Translations under genes and position numbers: made by a program
Notes under the pieces: model-generated
The model's database searches: none
Told to the model about the DNA's origin: nothing
The model's input: only the letters and a program-made list of their open reading frames with translations
Assembly: GCA_946478845.1 (NCBI GenBank)
Contig: CAMLDI010000003.1
Span: 135,340-199,339 of the forward strand
Origin: an uncultured Paenibacillaceae bacterium
GTDB taxonomy: Bacteria > Bacillota > Bacilli > Aneurinibacillales > Aneurinibacillaceae
Length of the DNA stretch: 64,000 bases
Reading direction: 5' to 3'
Shown: in pieces, positions 8,848 to 16,700 of the stretch
How positions within the stretch are numbered: position 1 is the first letter of the stretch
Layout: the number at the start of each line of letters is the position of its first letter

Positions 8848-9870
8848 TTATTTTATTAAAAAATCTAAGATAATTGTTAATAATTCATCCCGATGTTTCT
8901 CATAAAGAACCCAATGGGTTGAATTCTTAATGACAACCTCTTTTTTATTCGTCGTTCCTGTAAGTTCTTTAAGCAAATCTGAGTCTGCAAAAGCATCTGC
9001 ATCTCCCCGAACAAGAAGGGTAGACGATTTGATTTTCCCGGCATCAAAAACCGGTTTATTATTCCACATATTATATAAATCAAGCATAGGTCCCATGTTT
9101 TGTCGAATAGCTACTGGTTTTCTTTGGGCACTGGAGGCATCTGCCATAAAAAATGCTCTACCTACATCAGCCATAATCCCAGGTTGTACCAGGTCCCTCC
9201 CCTTCAGCATCTTCGCCCAGTGATCTCGGGTTGTATCATAGGTCTTTAATTCATAATTTGGATATTCCTTTATCACCCCGGGACTGGACTCCATTGTCTT
9301 TATCTCATCTGGCAATTGAGAAGAATGCATAGCCCCATAAAGAAGGAGTTTATGAACATTCTCAGGATGTTCTCCTGCATATTGGGCCCCTACTACAGCA
9401 CCCCAACCCCAACCAATTACATTTACTTTATCAACTTTTTTCGTCTTTTTAATATAATCAACGGCTGCTTCCACATCTTTTACCCCATCAGTGGACCTTA
9501 CTTTAGCATCCGGACGAGTGGATTTTCCAAATCCCCTAAAATCCATAGCCCAGGTATCAAAGCCCTGGCTTGCCAAATGTTCCATCCAGGACCATCCTTT
9601 TATATCAAAAGCCTCCACTGTAGGAATATCAAAAGGTTCAAGGAAGAGAACCACTTCTTCTCCCTTATATTGTTTTTCTTTATCTACATTCTTTTCTCGC
9701 AAATATAATTGAATTCCAGGATCTTTAGCAGGAATCATAACTTCATTAATAGGTAAACTTGCATTTTCTTCTTCTTCCTCTTCAATGCGAATCTGGCATC
9801 CTGTTATAATGCCAATCATTAGCATCAATATCAGAAGGAAGGAAATTCCTTTCCATTTTTTCCTATACAT
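8848..9870 (-). CDS. Alpha/beta-hydrolase-fold lipoprotein lacking the nucleophile serine
   Basis: A 340-aa protein with a lipoprotein signal (basic start, hydrophobic stretch, GIITGC lipobox) and an alpha/beta-hydrolase domain from about residue 45. The nucleophile elbow, normally GxSxG, reads GWGWG (codons GGT TGG GGT TGG GGT), so the serine is replaced by glycine. The acid (RGDADAF) and histidine (STHWVLYEKH) positions remain. It is a tandem paralogue of the gene at 9973-11019, whose elbow is intact (GWSWG). I infer a catalytically dead or altered partner, anchored outside the membrane. The ATG at 9870 is chosen over an upstream TTG because it has GGTTGGGG and starts the signal peptide. 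Confidence 0.8.
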   Translation of the reverse strand: MYRKKWKGISFLLILMLMIGIITGCQIRIEEEEEENASLPINEVMIPAKDPGIQLYLREKNVDKEKQYKGEEVVLFLEPFDIPTVEAFDIKGWSWMEHLASQGFDTWAMDFRGFGKSTRPDAKVRSTDGVKDVEAAVDYIKKTKKVDKVNVIGWGWGAVVGAQYAGEHPENVHKLLLYGAMHSSQLPDEIKTMESSPGVIKEYPNYELKTYDTTRDHWAKMLKGRDLVQPGIMADVGRAFFMADASSAQRKPVAIRQNMGPMLDLYNMWNNKPVFDAGKIKSSTLLVRGDADAFADSDLLKELTGTTNKKEVVIKNSTHWVLYEKHRDELLTIILDFLIK

Positions 9871-9972
9871 AATAAACCCCAACCCTTTCAAAAACTTATT
9901 CTGTCCTTCATTATATTGGACAAATCCGTTTTAAAAAAGAAGTTGGGGCTAATCCTTTTTTATTTTTCTATT

Positions 9973-11019
9973 TTATTTTAGGAAATTAGCTGTTTCAGTC
10001 AATAAGATATCACGCTGTTTTTCATATAACACCCAGTGGGTAGCATCTTTAATTAAAACATCTTTTTTCGTTTTAACATTGGTTAATGCATGAATTAAAC
10101 CAGGATCGGCAAAAAAATCTGCATCTCCGCGAACCACAAGGGTTGGTACAGTAATTTTAGAAGCATCAAAAATTGGTTTACTGCTCCATATGTTGTATAA
10201 ATCTAGCATAGGCCCCCAGGCGCGGCGGATAGATACAGGTTTTCTCTCTTTGCTAGTTGGGTCTGCAGCAAGGAAAACTCTTCCCACTTCTTCCATAACG
10301 CCAGGCTCAACCAGATCCTCCCCAGCTATTTGTTGTGCCCAGTGATGGCGAGTCATATTATATTCAGTCATTTGATAAGCTGGTTGTTTTTTCAACACTC
10401 CCGGGCTGGATTCCATCGTTGAAGTCATCATTGGCAAATCAAAAGAATACATCCCGCCTAATACAACCAGTTTATTAATATTGTTGCCATGTTCTGCTGC
10501 ATATTGCATCGCAACAACAGATCCCCAGGACCAACCCACTAAATTGACTTTATCTACGTTTCGTGTCTTTTTAATATATTCAATGACTGCATCAACATCT
10601 TTTACCCCATCTGTTGCACGAACAAGAGGTTCATTTTCTGTTGCAGGTTTCTTCATCCCTTCAGAACGGGTAGATTTGCCAAAATCACGAAAATCCATCG
10701 CATATGTATCATACCCTCTACTTGCTAAATCCTCCATCCAGGACAATTCTTTTACATCAAAGGCATTAGCTGTTGGAACGCCAAAAGGTTCAAGAAAAAG
10801 CACAACTTCTTTACCTTTAAACTCATTTTTATTTTTTTGTTTCTTTTCTTTTACATAAAGTTCTATCCCTTGATCCTTAGAAGGAACCATCATTTCATTG
10901 ACTTCATACTTCTCTGATTCTTTAGCTCCCTCTTCTTTCCCCGTACAACCAGCAACAATGCCAGTTAAAAGAGAAAAAGAGAGTAGAAGTGAAAGACTTC
11001 TCCCAAATTTCACTTTCAT
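9973..11019 (-). CDS. Alpha/beta-hydrolase lipoprotein (active form)
   Basis: A 348-aa lipoprotein (LLTGIVAGC lipobox) with an alpha/beta-hydrolase domain. The catalytic set is complete: Ser in GWSWG, Asp in VRGDADFF, His in ATHWVLYEK. The substrate is unknown; the fold covers esterases, lipases and peptidases. The open frame extends 34 codons further upstream, but the ATG at 11019 is at the right distance from AAAGGG and begins a normal signal peptide, so it is preferred. The leader sequence and the protein match those of the downstream paralogue at 8848-9870. About 100 bp separate the two genes. Confidence 0.83.
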   Translation of the reverse strand: MKVKFGRSLSLLLSFSLLTGIVAGCTGKEEGAKESEKYEVNEMMVPSKDQGIELYVKEKKQKNKNEFKGKEVVLFLEPFGVPTANAFDVKELSWMEDLASRGYDTYAMDFRDFGKSTRSEGMKKPATENEPLVRATDGVKDVDAVIEYIKKTRNVDKVNLVGWSWGSVVAMQYAAEHGNNINKLVVLGGMYSFDLPMMTSTMESSPGVLKKQPAYQMTEYNMTRHHWAQQIAGEDLVEPGVMEEVGRVFLAADPTSKERKPVSIRRAWGPMLDLYNIWSSKPIFDASKITVPTLVVRGDADFFADPGLIHALTNVKTKKDVLIKDATHWVLYEKQRDILLTETANFLK

Positions 11020-11117
11020 AGACCCCAGCCCTTTCAAATTCATCCTTTTCATGAATTCATTATATTGGGCAAGTGTGTTGAAATAGAGAAAATTAGGTGA
11101 GAAAAAATGAAATTCAT

Positions 11118-11999
11118 TCAACCATTCACCACAACTCCCCCATTAACATGCATGATTTGCCCTGTCATATAAACAGAATCTTCTGCAGCGAGAAAAACAT
11201 AAGCAGGGGCTAAATCCTGGGGTTGGCCCGAACGCTTCATGGGATTTTTCATTCCCCAATTCGCCACCTGGTTTGCTGGAAAGGAAGCAGGAATAAGAGG
11301 AGTCCAAACCGTTCCTGGAGCTACCCCATTCACCCTTATTCCTTTGGGAGCCAGGGATTTAGCAAGGGATCGGGTGAATGCTACAATGGCCCCTTTTGTA
11401 CTGGCGTAATCAATCAATTGTTCATTTCCTTCATAACAGGTTAAAGAAGCAGTATTAATAATAGCGGCACCCATCTGTAAATGAGGCAATGCCGCCCGGG
11501 TTAAAAAGAATACAGAATAAAAATTAGTGCGGAATGTCTTTTCAAATTGTTGAGTCGAAATATTCTCCAACCCATTTTGCACATGTTGTTCCGCTGCGTT
11601 ATTCACCAGAATATCCAGTTTGCCATACTCTTTTATGGTTTGATCAATAATTTGTTGGCAAAAGGTTTCGTTACCCACATCCCCGGCAATAGCAAGACAG
11701 GATTGCCCATAGGACTCTACCCTTTGTTTTGTTAATTTTGCATCTTCATGTTCGTTTAAATATACAATAACTACATTTGCCCCTTCCCTTGCATAGGCTA
11801 CTGCTACTGCCCGTCCAATCCCACTATCCCCACCTGTAATAATGGCAACTTTATTTTTTAATTTTCCGGCAGCCTTATATAAAGGATTATCAAAAAGAGG
11901 CTGAGGATTCATCATGGATTCAATTCCAGGTTGTTGTGCCTGGTGCTGGGGAGGAAAGGGGGTGGGAGCAGTATTTTGAGATTGATTGGATGTAGACAT
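11118..11999 (-). CDS. Short-chain dehydrogenase/reductase (YdaD/YhdF-like)
   Basis: A 293-aa NAD(P)-dependent oxidoreductase of the classical SDR family. It has a 45-residue Pro/Gln-rich N-terminal extension, typical of the general-stress SDRs of bacilli, then TGGDSGIG (cofactor), NNAA, and the catalytic Ser and YASTK. Start at 11999 with AGGAGG. It follows the ThDP-dependent oxidase gene at 12016-13650 by only 16 bp and is surely in its operon. In B. subtilis the related ydaD and ydaP genes are neighbours in the sigma-B stress regulon; I see no clear sigma-B promoter here. The real substrate is unknown. Confidence 0.85.
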   Translation of the reverse strand: MSTSNQSQNTAPTPFPPQHQAQQPGIESMMNPQPLFDNPLYKAAGKLKNKVAIITGGDSGIGRAVAVAYAREGANVVIVYLNEHEDAKLTKQRVESYGQSCLAIAGDVGNETFCQQIIDQTIKEYGKLDILVNNAAEQHVQNGLENISTQQFEKTFRTNFYSVFFLTRAALPHLQMGAAIINTASLTCYEGNEQLIDYASTKGAIVAFTRSLAKSLAPKGIRVNGVAPGTVWTPLIPASFPANQVANWGMKNPMKRSGQPQDLAPAYVFLAAEDSVYMTGQIMHVNGGVVVNG

Positions 12000-12015
12000 G
12001 ATTTTAGCCTCCTAA

Positions 12016-13650
12016 TTATTGAAATGGTTTTTGAACGAGAAAATCTGGGTGGACCTTTTGTTCAGTAGAAACATCAATTAACACTGGTTTTGCAGAAGTA
12101 AAACTTCGTTGCAGCACATGTTCTAATTCTGAAGCTTCCTCAACATGATATCCTTCCCAACCACAGGCCTGAGCCAATAACACAAAATCCGGATTTGTCA
12201 GGGTAACCCCTTCCTGACTCAACCCTTTTAGCAACATTTTGTCTTTCTCCATCTGCAAGGTTCCGTTATTAAATACAATTAAGGTGACCTTTAATTGATA
12301 ACGGACTGCTGTAAGCAACTCTGCCAGTACCATTTCTAATCCCCCATCACCGGTAATTGCAATCACCTGGCGTTCAGGCGATTCCAGCTTAGCCGCTATG
12401 GCTGCAGGCAGAGAAAAACCCATGGTGCGCCAGTGGGAAGAAAGAAGAACCTCCTGCTTTTTAGGGCAAAAATTACGATAAAACCAAAGGGTTGAATCCC
12501 CATAATCAAGGGTCACAATGGCATCCTCAGCACTATTCTCTTCAATGGCCCTAATAATGCCTGATGGAGGAATCGGTGACCCCTCACGGCTTTTTTCCCT
12601 CTTATTTTCCTTAAACCATTGCTCTTTCATCGTTGCTATGTATTTAACCCATTCACTGTTTTGGGGTGTTCTAGTAAAACCAACAGAAATAATATTCTCT
12701 AAAATGTTATGAATGTCTCCCACCAATGCCCCTTGCACGTTAAATCCCTTGCCAATATTTTCAGCCAGATCATCAATTTGCATTTTGGCGATTTCCCCAG
12801 GAACATATCCTTCTGGCCACCAGGCAGTCCCAACAAAGAGAACTAAATCCGCTTGCTGTAACAGGGATGGAACCATAGGATTTCCCCCTTCCCCCAGTCC
12901 TCCTATAAAGTAGGGACAATCCCCGGCAATTGCCCCATTCCCATCAGGGCTTACTAGAATACCGGACCCCCACTGTTCTCCTAACTGTTCAATCAAAGGT
13001 CCAGACTTCCGGGCCCCTCTTCCGGCAATAATGACTGGATGATTTGCTCCAAGTAACATTTTTATAAATGAAGATAATTCCTCAGGAAAAGGCATGGTTT
13101 TTGAAAAGGGATGGGGAGGTAAAGGCTGTGCTGTTGTCACAGCATAAAATACATCCTGAGGAATAGAGAGATGGGCGACATCCCTGCGCAAATAGGAAAG
13201 AGTAAGTGCTTTTCCTAAAACCTCTGCAATGGAATCGGGATGGCAAATAAGAGAAGTAAAACAGGCCAGGGGTTGAACCAGGTCTTGTTGATTAATATAT
13301 TGCTTATACTCAGTGCCAATTTTATTTAATGGAGCTTGTCCTGTAATGGCAAGAACAGGTAAACGATCTAAATGGGCATCGCCTAATCCATTTAATAAAT
13401 TGCCCATTCCTGGTCCCATTTGGGATACACAAACCCCTGGTTTTCCTGTTAAACGGGCTTCAGCAGATGCCATTAAAGCAGCTGTGGCCTCGTGCTTTAC
13501 AGAAATAAAACGAAGCTCTTGATCCTTGCCAATAGCATCCATAAGCCCAAAGAGAGCATCGCCAATGACACCATAGATTCGTTTAATCCCCCAGAGCTTT
13601 AATTGAGAAAGAATAAGTTCTGCAACGGTAAAAGACGGTTGGAGATTCAA
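12016..13650 (-). CDS. Thiamine-diphosphate-dependent pyruvate oxidase-like enzyme (YdaP-like)
   Basis: A 544-aa three-domain ThDP enzyme. The N-terminal PYR domain has the activating Glu in VKHEATAAL, the middle domain binds nucleotide (FAD in pyruvate oxidases), and the C-terminal PP domain has GDGGLEMVLAE ... FNNGTL for Mg-ThDP. Overall it is closest in style to YdaP/PoxB: oxidative decarboxylation of pyruvate at the membrane is the likely reaction, but acetolactate-synthase-like or other 2-oxoacid chemistry cannot be excluded. The start is TTG at 13650 with GGGAGG 9 nt upstream. A hairpin with a T-rich tail (13685-13700) lies in its leader. Confidence 0.82.
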   Translation of the reverse strand: MNLQPSFTVAELILSQLKLWGIKRIYGVIGDALFGLMDAIGKDQELRFISVKHEATAALMASAEARLTGKPGVCVSQMGPGMGNLLNGLGDAHLDRLPVLAITGQAPLNKIGTEYKQYINQQDLVQPLACFTSLICHPDSIAEVLGKALTLSYLRRDVAHLSIPQDVFYAVTTAQPLPPHPFSKTMPFPEELSSFIKMLLGANHPVIIAGRGARKSGPLIEQLGEQWGSGILVSPDGNGAIAGDCPYFIGGLGEGGNPMVPSLLQQADLVLFVGTAWWPEGYVPGEIAKMQIDDLAENIGKGFNVQGALVGDIHNILENIISVGFTRTPQNSEWVKYIATMKEQWFKENKREKSREGSPIPPSGIIRAIEENSAEDAIVTLDYGDSTLWFYRNFCPKKQEVLLSSHWRTMGFSLPAAIAAKLESPERQVIAITGDGGLEMVLAELLTAVRYQLKVTLIVFNNGTLQMEKDKMLLKGLSQEGVTLTNPDFVLLAQACGWEGYHVEEASELEHVLQRSFTSAKPVLIDVSTEQKVHPDFLVQKPFQ

Positions 13651-13727
13651 GTAAAATTCCTCCCTTTTATGTCCATAAAGAAAACTTGGCTAGCGCCAAG
13701 CCTTTAGGCGCAGGCGGCATCCTTTAT

Positions 13728-13771
13728 TGCATTTTCAACTACGTCGAATTCACTTCTTTGTTGAAAATGCA
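13728..13771. repeat. 12-bp perfect inverted repeat with 20-nt loop
   Basis: TGCATTTTCAAC at 13728-13739 pairs with GTTGAAAATGCA at 13760-13771. The sequences outward on both sides are also weakly complementary. This looks like a dispersed palindromic element rather than a terminator, since no T-run follows. Confidence 0.5.
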
Positions 13772-13960
13772 TTGTAGTACCCGTTAGGGTGAAGCCTTAG
13801 TTGCACTTATGCAGATAAGATAAAATTTATAAATTCTTATCTGCCAAAGAAATTGCCCTTTTTAGTATGGTTTTTATAGGGAAAATAAATCACACTTATA
13901 GAAGTATTAAATATGATAAGACTATGACCAGTTCTATTGACACCAAGCTTTAAATTCGAT

Positions 13961-13987
13961 AACGGGAATCCTTCCCGTTCTTTTTTT
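13961..13987 (+). terminator. Plus-strand terminator with no gene in front
   Basis: AACGGGAA-TCC-TTCCCGTT followed by C and seven T. The next feature upstream is on the minus strand, so this either ends a small RNA or insulates the tRNA gene. Confidence 0.65.
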
Positions 13988-14013
13988 CTCCAAGGAGCAA
14001 AACAGGAGCAATA

Positions 14014-14042
14014 TTGACAAGTCCTTTTGGTTGGCGTAATAT
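14014..14042 (+). promoter_or_regulatory. Promoter of tRNA-Thr
   Basis: A consensus TTGACA at 14014-14019, a 17-nt spacer, and TAATAT at 14037-14042, 30 bp before the tRNA. Confidence 0.7.
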
Positions 14043-14071
14043 ATTATTCGTCGAATTTATTAAAGTAAACT

Positions 14072-14145
14072 GCTCCTATAGTTAAACGGTATAACAGATC
14101 ACTCGTAATGATCAGTTCGTGGTTCGATTCCGCGTGGGAGCACCA
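14072..14145 (+). tRNA. tRNA-Thr, anticodon CGT, CCA encoded
   Basis: A 74-nt cloverleaf. The acceptor GCTCCTA pairs with TGGGAGC, with discriminator A and encoded CCA. The D arm is short (GTT/AAC), the anticodon stem is GATCA/TGATC with loop CTCGTAA (anticodon CGT, reading ACG), and the T arm is CGTGG/CCGCG with loop TTCGATT. The pairs G1-C72 and C2-G71 and the anticodon bases G35-U36 are threonine identity elements. It is a single tRNA, not in a cluster. Confidence 0.93.
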
Positions 14146-14149
14146 TAAA

Positions 14150-14182
14150 CCAAAAAAAAACAGGGTTAAGTGCCCTGTTTTT
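14150..14182. terminator. Terminator shared by ald and tRNA-Thr
   Basis: Stem 14156-14165 with 14173-14182, with an A-run and a T-run on opposite sides, so it works in both directions. Confidence 0.82.
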
Positions 14183-15308
14183 CTTTTTTATGACCGACAA
14201 TGGCTTCCTCCACCTTAATGAGAGGATAACCCCAGGCCTTTGCTACCGCCGGATGGATTACCCGTCCATCCATTGTATTAATGCCTTTCGCTAACGCTGG
14301 ATTTTCTAAGGCTGCAAGGTATGGCCCTTTGTCCGCCAGTTCTATAGCATAAGAAAGAGTGACATTGGTTAAAGCAAGGGTTGAGGTCCTTGCTACAGAT
14401 CCAGGAATATTCGCTACAGAATAATGAAGCACTCCGTGTTTTACATAATAGGGATCACTATGTGTGGTTACCCGATCAATGGTTTCAATAGATCCTCCCT
14501 GATCAATGGCTACATCTACAATCACAGAGCCTGGCTCCATCTCCTTTACCATGTCTTCCGTAACCAGACAGGGAGCCTTTGCCCCGGGTATTAATACGGC
14601 ACCAATTAATAAATCACTTTCCCGCACCGCCCGGGTAATTGTATATCGATTAGACATCAGGGTTTGCAGGCGTCCCTGAAAGATTTCTTCCAGATAACGA
14701 AGCCTATTGGGATTAATATCAATGATCGTTACCTGGGCACCCATTCCTAAAGCGATTTTTGCTGCATTCGTTCCTACAATTCCTCCGCCAATAATGGTAA
14801 CCCGTCCTGCCTGCACACCTGGGACTCCCCCGAGAAGCACTCCCTTGCCCCCCTGGCTTTTTTCTAACAAATGAGCACCAATTTGCACAGCCATTCTACC
14901 AGCTACTTCGCTCATAGGTTGTAACAATGGAAGAGAACCATCTGCCAATTGAATGGTTTCATAACCAATCGCAGTCACTTTTTTCCTGACTAATTCCTCA
15001 GTAAGGTTTCTTTCAGGGGCAAGATGAAGATACGTAAATAACAACAACCCTTCTCTAAAATATCCAAATTCTTCAGGCAAGGGTTCCTTTACCTTTAATA
15101 CTAAATCCGCTGCCCAGGCTTCCCCTGCACTAGTAACAATTTGTGCCCCCTGGGCTAAATACTCCTCATCAGAAAAACCGCTGCCTATTCCAGCACCCCT
15201 TTGCATAAAGACTTGATGTCCCTTTTGTACAAAAGCATTTACCCCGGCAGGAGTTAATGCAACCCGATTCTCATGATTTTTAATTTCTTTTGGTACACCA
15301 ATAATCAT
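14166..15308 (-). CDS. ald: Alanine dehydrogenase
   Basis: A 380-aa NAD-dependent L-alanine dehydrogenase, interconverting alanine with pyruvate and ammonium; in bacilli it is needed to use alanine and for sporulation energy. Length and sequence fit the family from end to end: [20 protein letters not shown] at the N-terminus, the catalytic Lys in LKVKEP and His in YLHLAPE, the [11 protein letters not shown]ossmann loop, and the active-site Asp region IDQGGS. The start at 15308 has AAAGGAGGG. It lies downstream of a PucR-family regulator on the same strand, but a terminator and a separate -10 element come between, so it has its own promoter. Confidence 0.96.
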   Translation of the reverse strand: MIIGVPKEIKNHENRVALTPAGVNAFVQKGHQVFMQRGAGIGSGFSDEEYLAQGAQIVTSAGEAWAADLVLKVKEPLPEEFGYFREGLLLFTYLHLAPERNLTEELVRKKVTAIGYETIQLADGSLPLLQPMSEVAGRMAVQIGAHLLEKSQGGKGVLLGGVPGVQAGRVTIIGGGIVGTNAAKIALGMGAQVTIIDINPNRLRYLEEIFQGRLQTLMSNRYTITRAVRESDLLIGAVLIPGAKAPCLVTEDMVKEMEPGSVIVDVAIDQGGSIETIDRVTTHSDPYYVKHGVLHYSVANIPGSVARTSTLALTNVTLSYAIELADKGPYLAALENPALAKGINTMDGRVIHPAVAKAWGYPLIKVEEAIVGHKKEKQGT

Positions 15309-15360
15309 TCAGCGTTCCCTCCTTTACTTTTATAATTCCGTTAATAATCTTCTTAATGCT

Positions 15361-15366
15361 ATTATA
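15361..15366 (-). promoter_or_regulatory. -10 element of ald
   Basis: TATAAT on the minus strand, 53 bp before the ald start. No good -35 box stands 17 nt upstream, as expected for a promoter needing an activator such as the neighbouring PucR-type protein. Confidence 0.5.
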
Positions 15367-15399
15367 CGAGAATAATTATTGCCTTACTTTGTTGAAGCA

Positions 15400-15451
15400 T
15401 CAAAAAAAGCTGTCCTATTCCTTGTGGATTTCCACAAAGAATAGGACAGCT
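15400..15451 (-). terminator. Strong terminator of the PucR-family regulator
   Basis: A 21-bp stem with one G-U pair (15408-15428 with 15431-15451), a two-base loop, and seven T on the minus strand. It overlaps the stop codon. Confidence 0.92.
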
Positions 15452-16679
15452 ATTTTCTAAACTGATTTAATTTTAGTTCCAGATATATAGTGGTTCGATG
15501 TAGAGGATCCCCTAAATCCATTTTTCCTACTTCTTCTATTTTTTTCAAACGATAATGCAATGTATTAGTATGAATATGAAGGATTTCTGAAGTCTGATTC
15601 ACCTTTCCCCCATGATCGAGAAAAACAGTTAAAGTATCAAGCAAATTGCCATGATTCTCCTGATCATATCGGGCAAGCCGTTGTAACTGGACATTGATGT
15701 ATCCCTCTTCTTCATTGAACTCTTTTAATAAGGGAAAGTAGCGAAAAAAACCTAATTCTTGATAACCATAGAGGTGGTCAATCTCTCCTGGGATTAATTT
15801 TTTAATTTCAATTACTTTTATAGATTGTCGGTAACTGCGGGGAATGTCAGTTATCCGATTTACCACAGAACCAAAACCCCCGTTTTTCAACGCAATTCCT
15901 TTTCCAACAGAAAAACGGCTGCTTAACCACATCAGGAAATTCCCTGCTTCTTCTTCTAGACCCTCCATTTTCTTAGAGCCCCCCAGAATAATGCATTGTT
16001 TCTCATCATAAACCCAGAGAGGCAGAGAAGAAAAAGGAGTAGTTTCTTTTAAATGATCAAGTAAATAATCTAACTCCTTTTGGATAGAAACCCACTGATG
16101 CTCTCCACACTGTATTTCCCCTACAACAACAATCATATATGGGGGAAAATGAATGGATAAGTTGGCAGCCTCTTGTTCAATTTCTTCTAAAGTACTCTTT
16201 CCCGAGAGAATCTGCCAAAACATTGCTTTTTTCTGTTCCTCTTTTTTTACATATCGATCCCGTTTTTGCAGAAGACGGGGCATAGCAAGGCGTGCTGCCA
16301 GACGGAGAAAATGATAATCCTGTTCAATTAGTGGCCGTCCTGTTTCTTGCACCCAGATGTAACCTAACACTTCTGTCCCTTTGCGAATAGAAATGGCAAT
16401 CCGATTCCCCAAACCTAACTCTTTAATTGAGGAAATTCGTACAGGCTGGTCACTATGCATCAAGGATTGAATGACTCCTTCTTTCCAGAAACGAGCCAAA
16501 ACGGTTTCCGGCACTTTCCTTTTCATAATGGTTTCAATGCGTACTGGATCAGGATTTTCTCCATGAATGCTGTATGCTACCACCTGGTGATGCTGATCCT
16601 CTATGGTAATCGGATTTCCTAAGCGTTCAGCAATAATGTCTGCCAATTCCATTAAATCAGTAAACTGAATAGGATCCAT
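15450..16679 (-). CDS. PucR/CdaR-family transcriptional regulator, probable activator of ald (AdeR-like)
   Basis: A 409-aa protein. The N-terminal 150 residues form a GAF-like ligand domain, the middle is the GGDEF-like linker typical of this family, and residues about 345-405 carry the PucR C-terminal HTH (LDTLTVFLDHGGKVNQTSEI then HIHTNTLHYRLKKI). In B. subtilis AdeR, of the same family, sits beside ald and activates it. Here the gene is immediately upstream of ald on the same strand, and ald has a -10 without a -35. I infer the same role. Start ATG at 16679 with GGGCGGGTGA. Confidence 0.85.
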   Translation of the reverse strand: MDPIQFTDLMELADIIAERLGNPITIEDQHHQVVAYSIHGENPDPVRIETIMKRKVPETVLARFWKEGVIQSLMHSDQPVRISSIKELGLGNRIAISIRKGTEVLGYIWVQETGRPLIEQDYHFLRLAARLAMPRLLQKRDRYVKKEEQKKAMFWQILSGKSTLEEIEQEAANLSIHFPPYMIVVVGEIQCGEHQWVSIQKELDYLLDHLKETTPFSSLPLWVYDEKQCIILGGSKKMEGLEEEAGNFLMWLSSRFSVGKGIALKNGGFGSVVNRITDIPRSYRQSIKVIEIKKLIPGEIDHLYGYQELGFFRYFPLLKEFNEEEGYINVQLQRLARYDQENHGNLLDTLTVFLDHGGKVNQTSEILHIHTNTLHYRLKKIEEVGKMDLGDPLHRTTIYLELKLNQFRK

Positions 16680-16700
16680 AACATCACCCGCCCTTTTCTA

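Larger units (their letters stand above)
13651..14071. other. Intergenic region with several hairpins before tRNA-Thr
   Basis: No protein gene is visible. Contents: a CTTGGC-TAGC-GCCAAG stem (13685-13700), which on the minus strand is followed by TTTTCTTT; a perfect 12-bp inverted repeat (13728-13739 with 13760-13771); a perfect 10-bp inverted repeat (13811-13820 with 13835-13844); a plus-strand terminator at 13961-13987; and the tRNA promoter. The first two could be parts of a mobile palindromic repeat. Confidence 0.6.
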
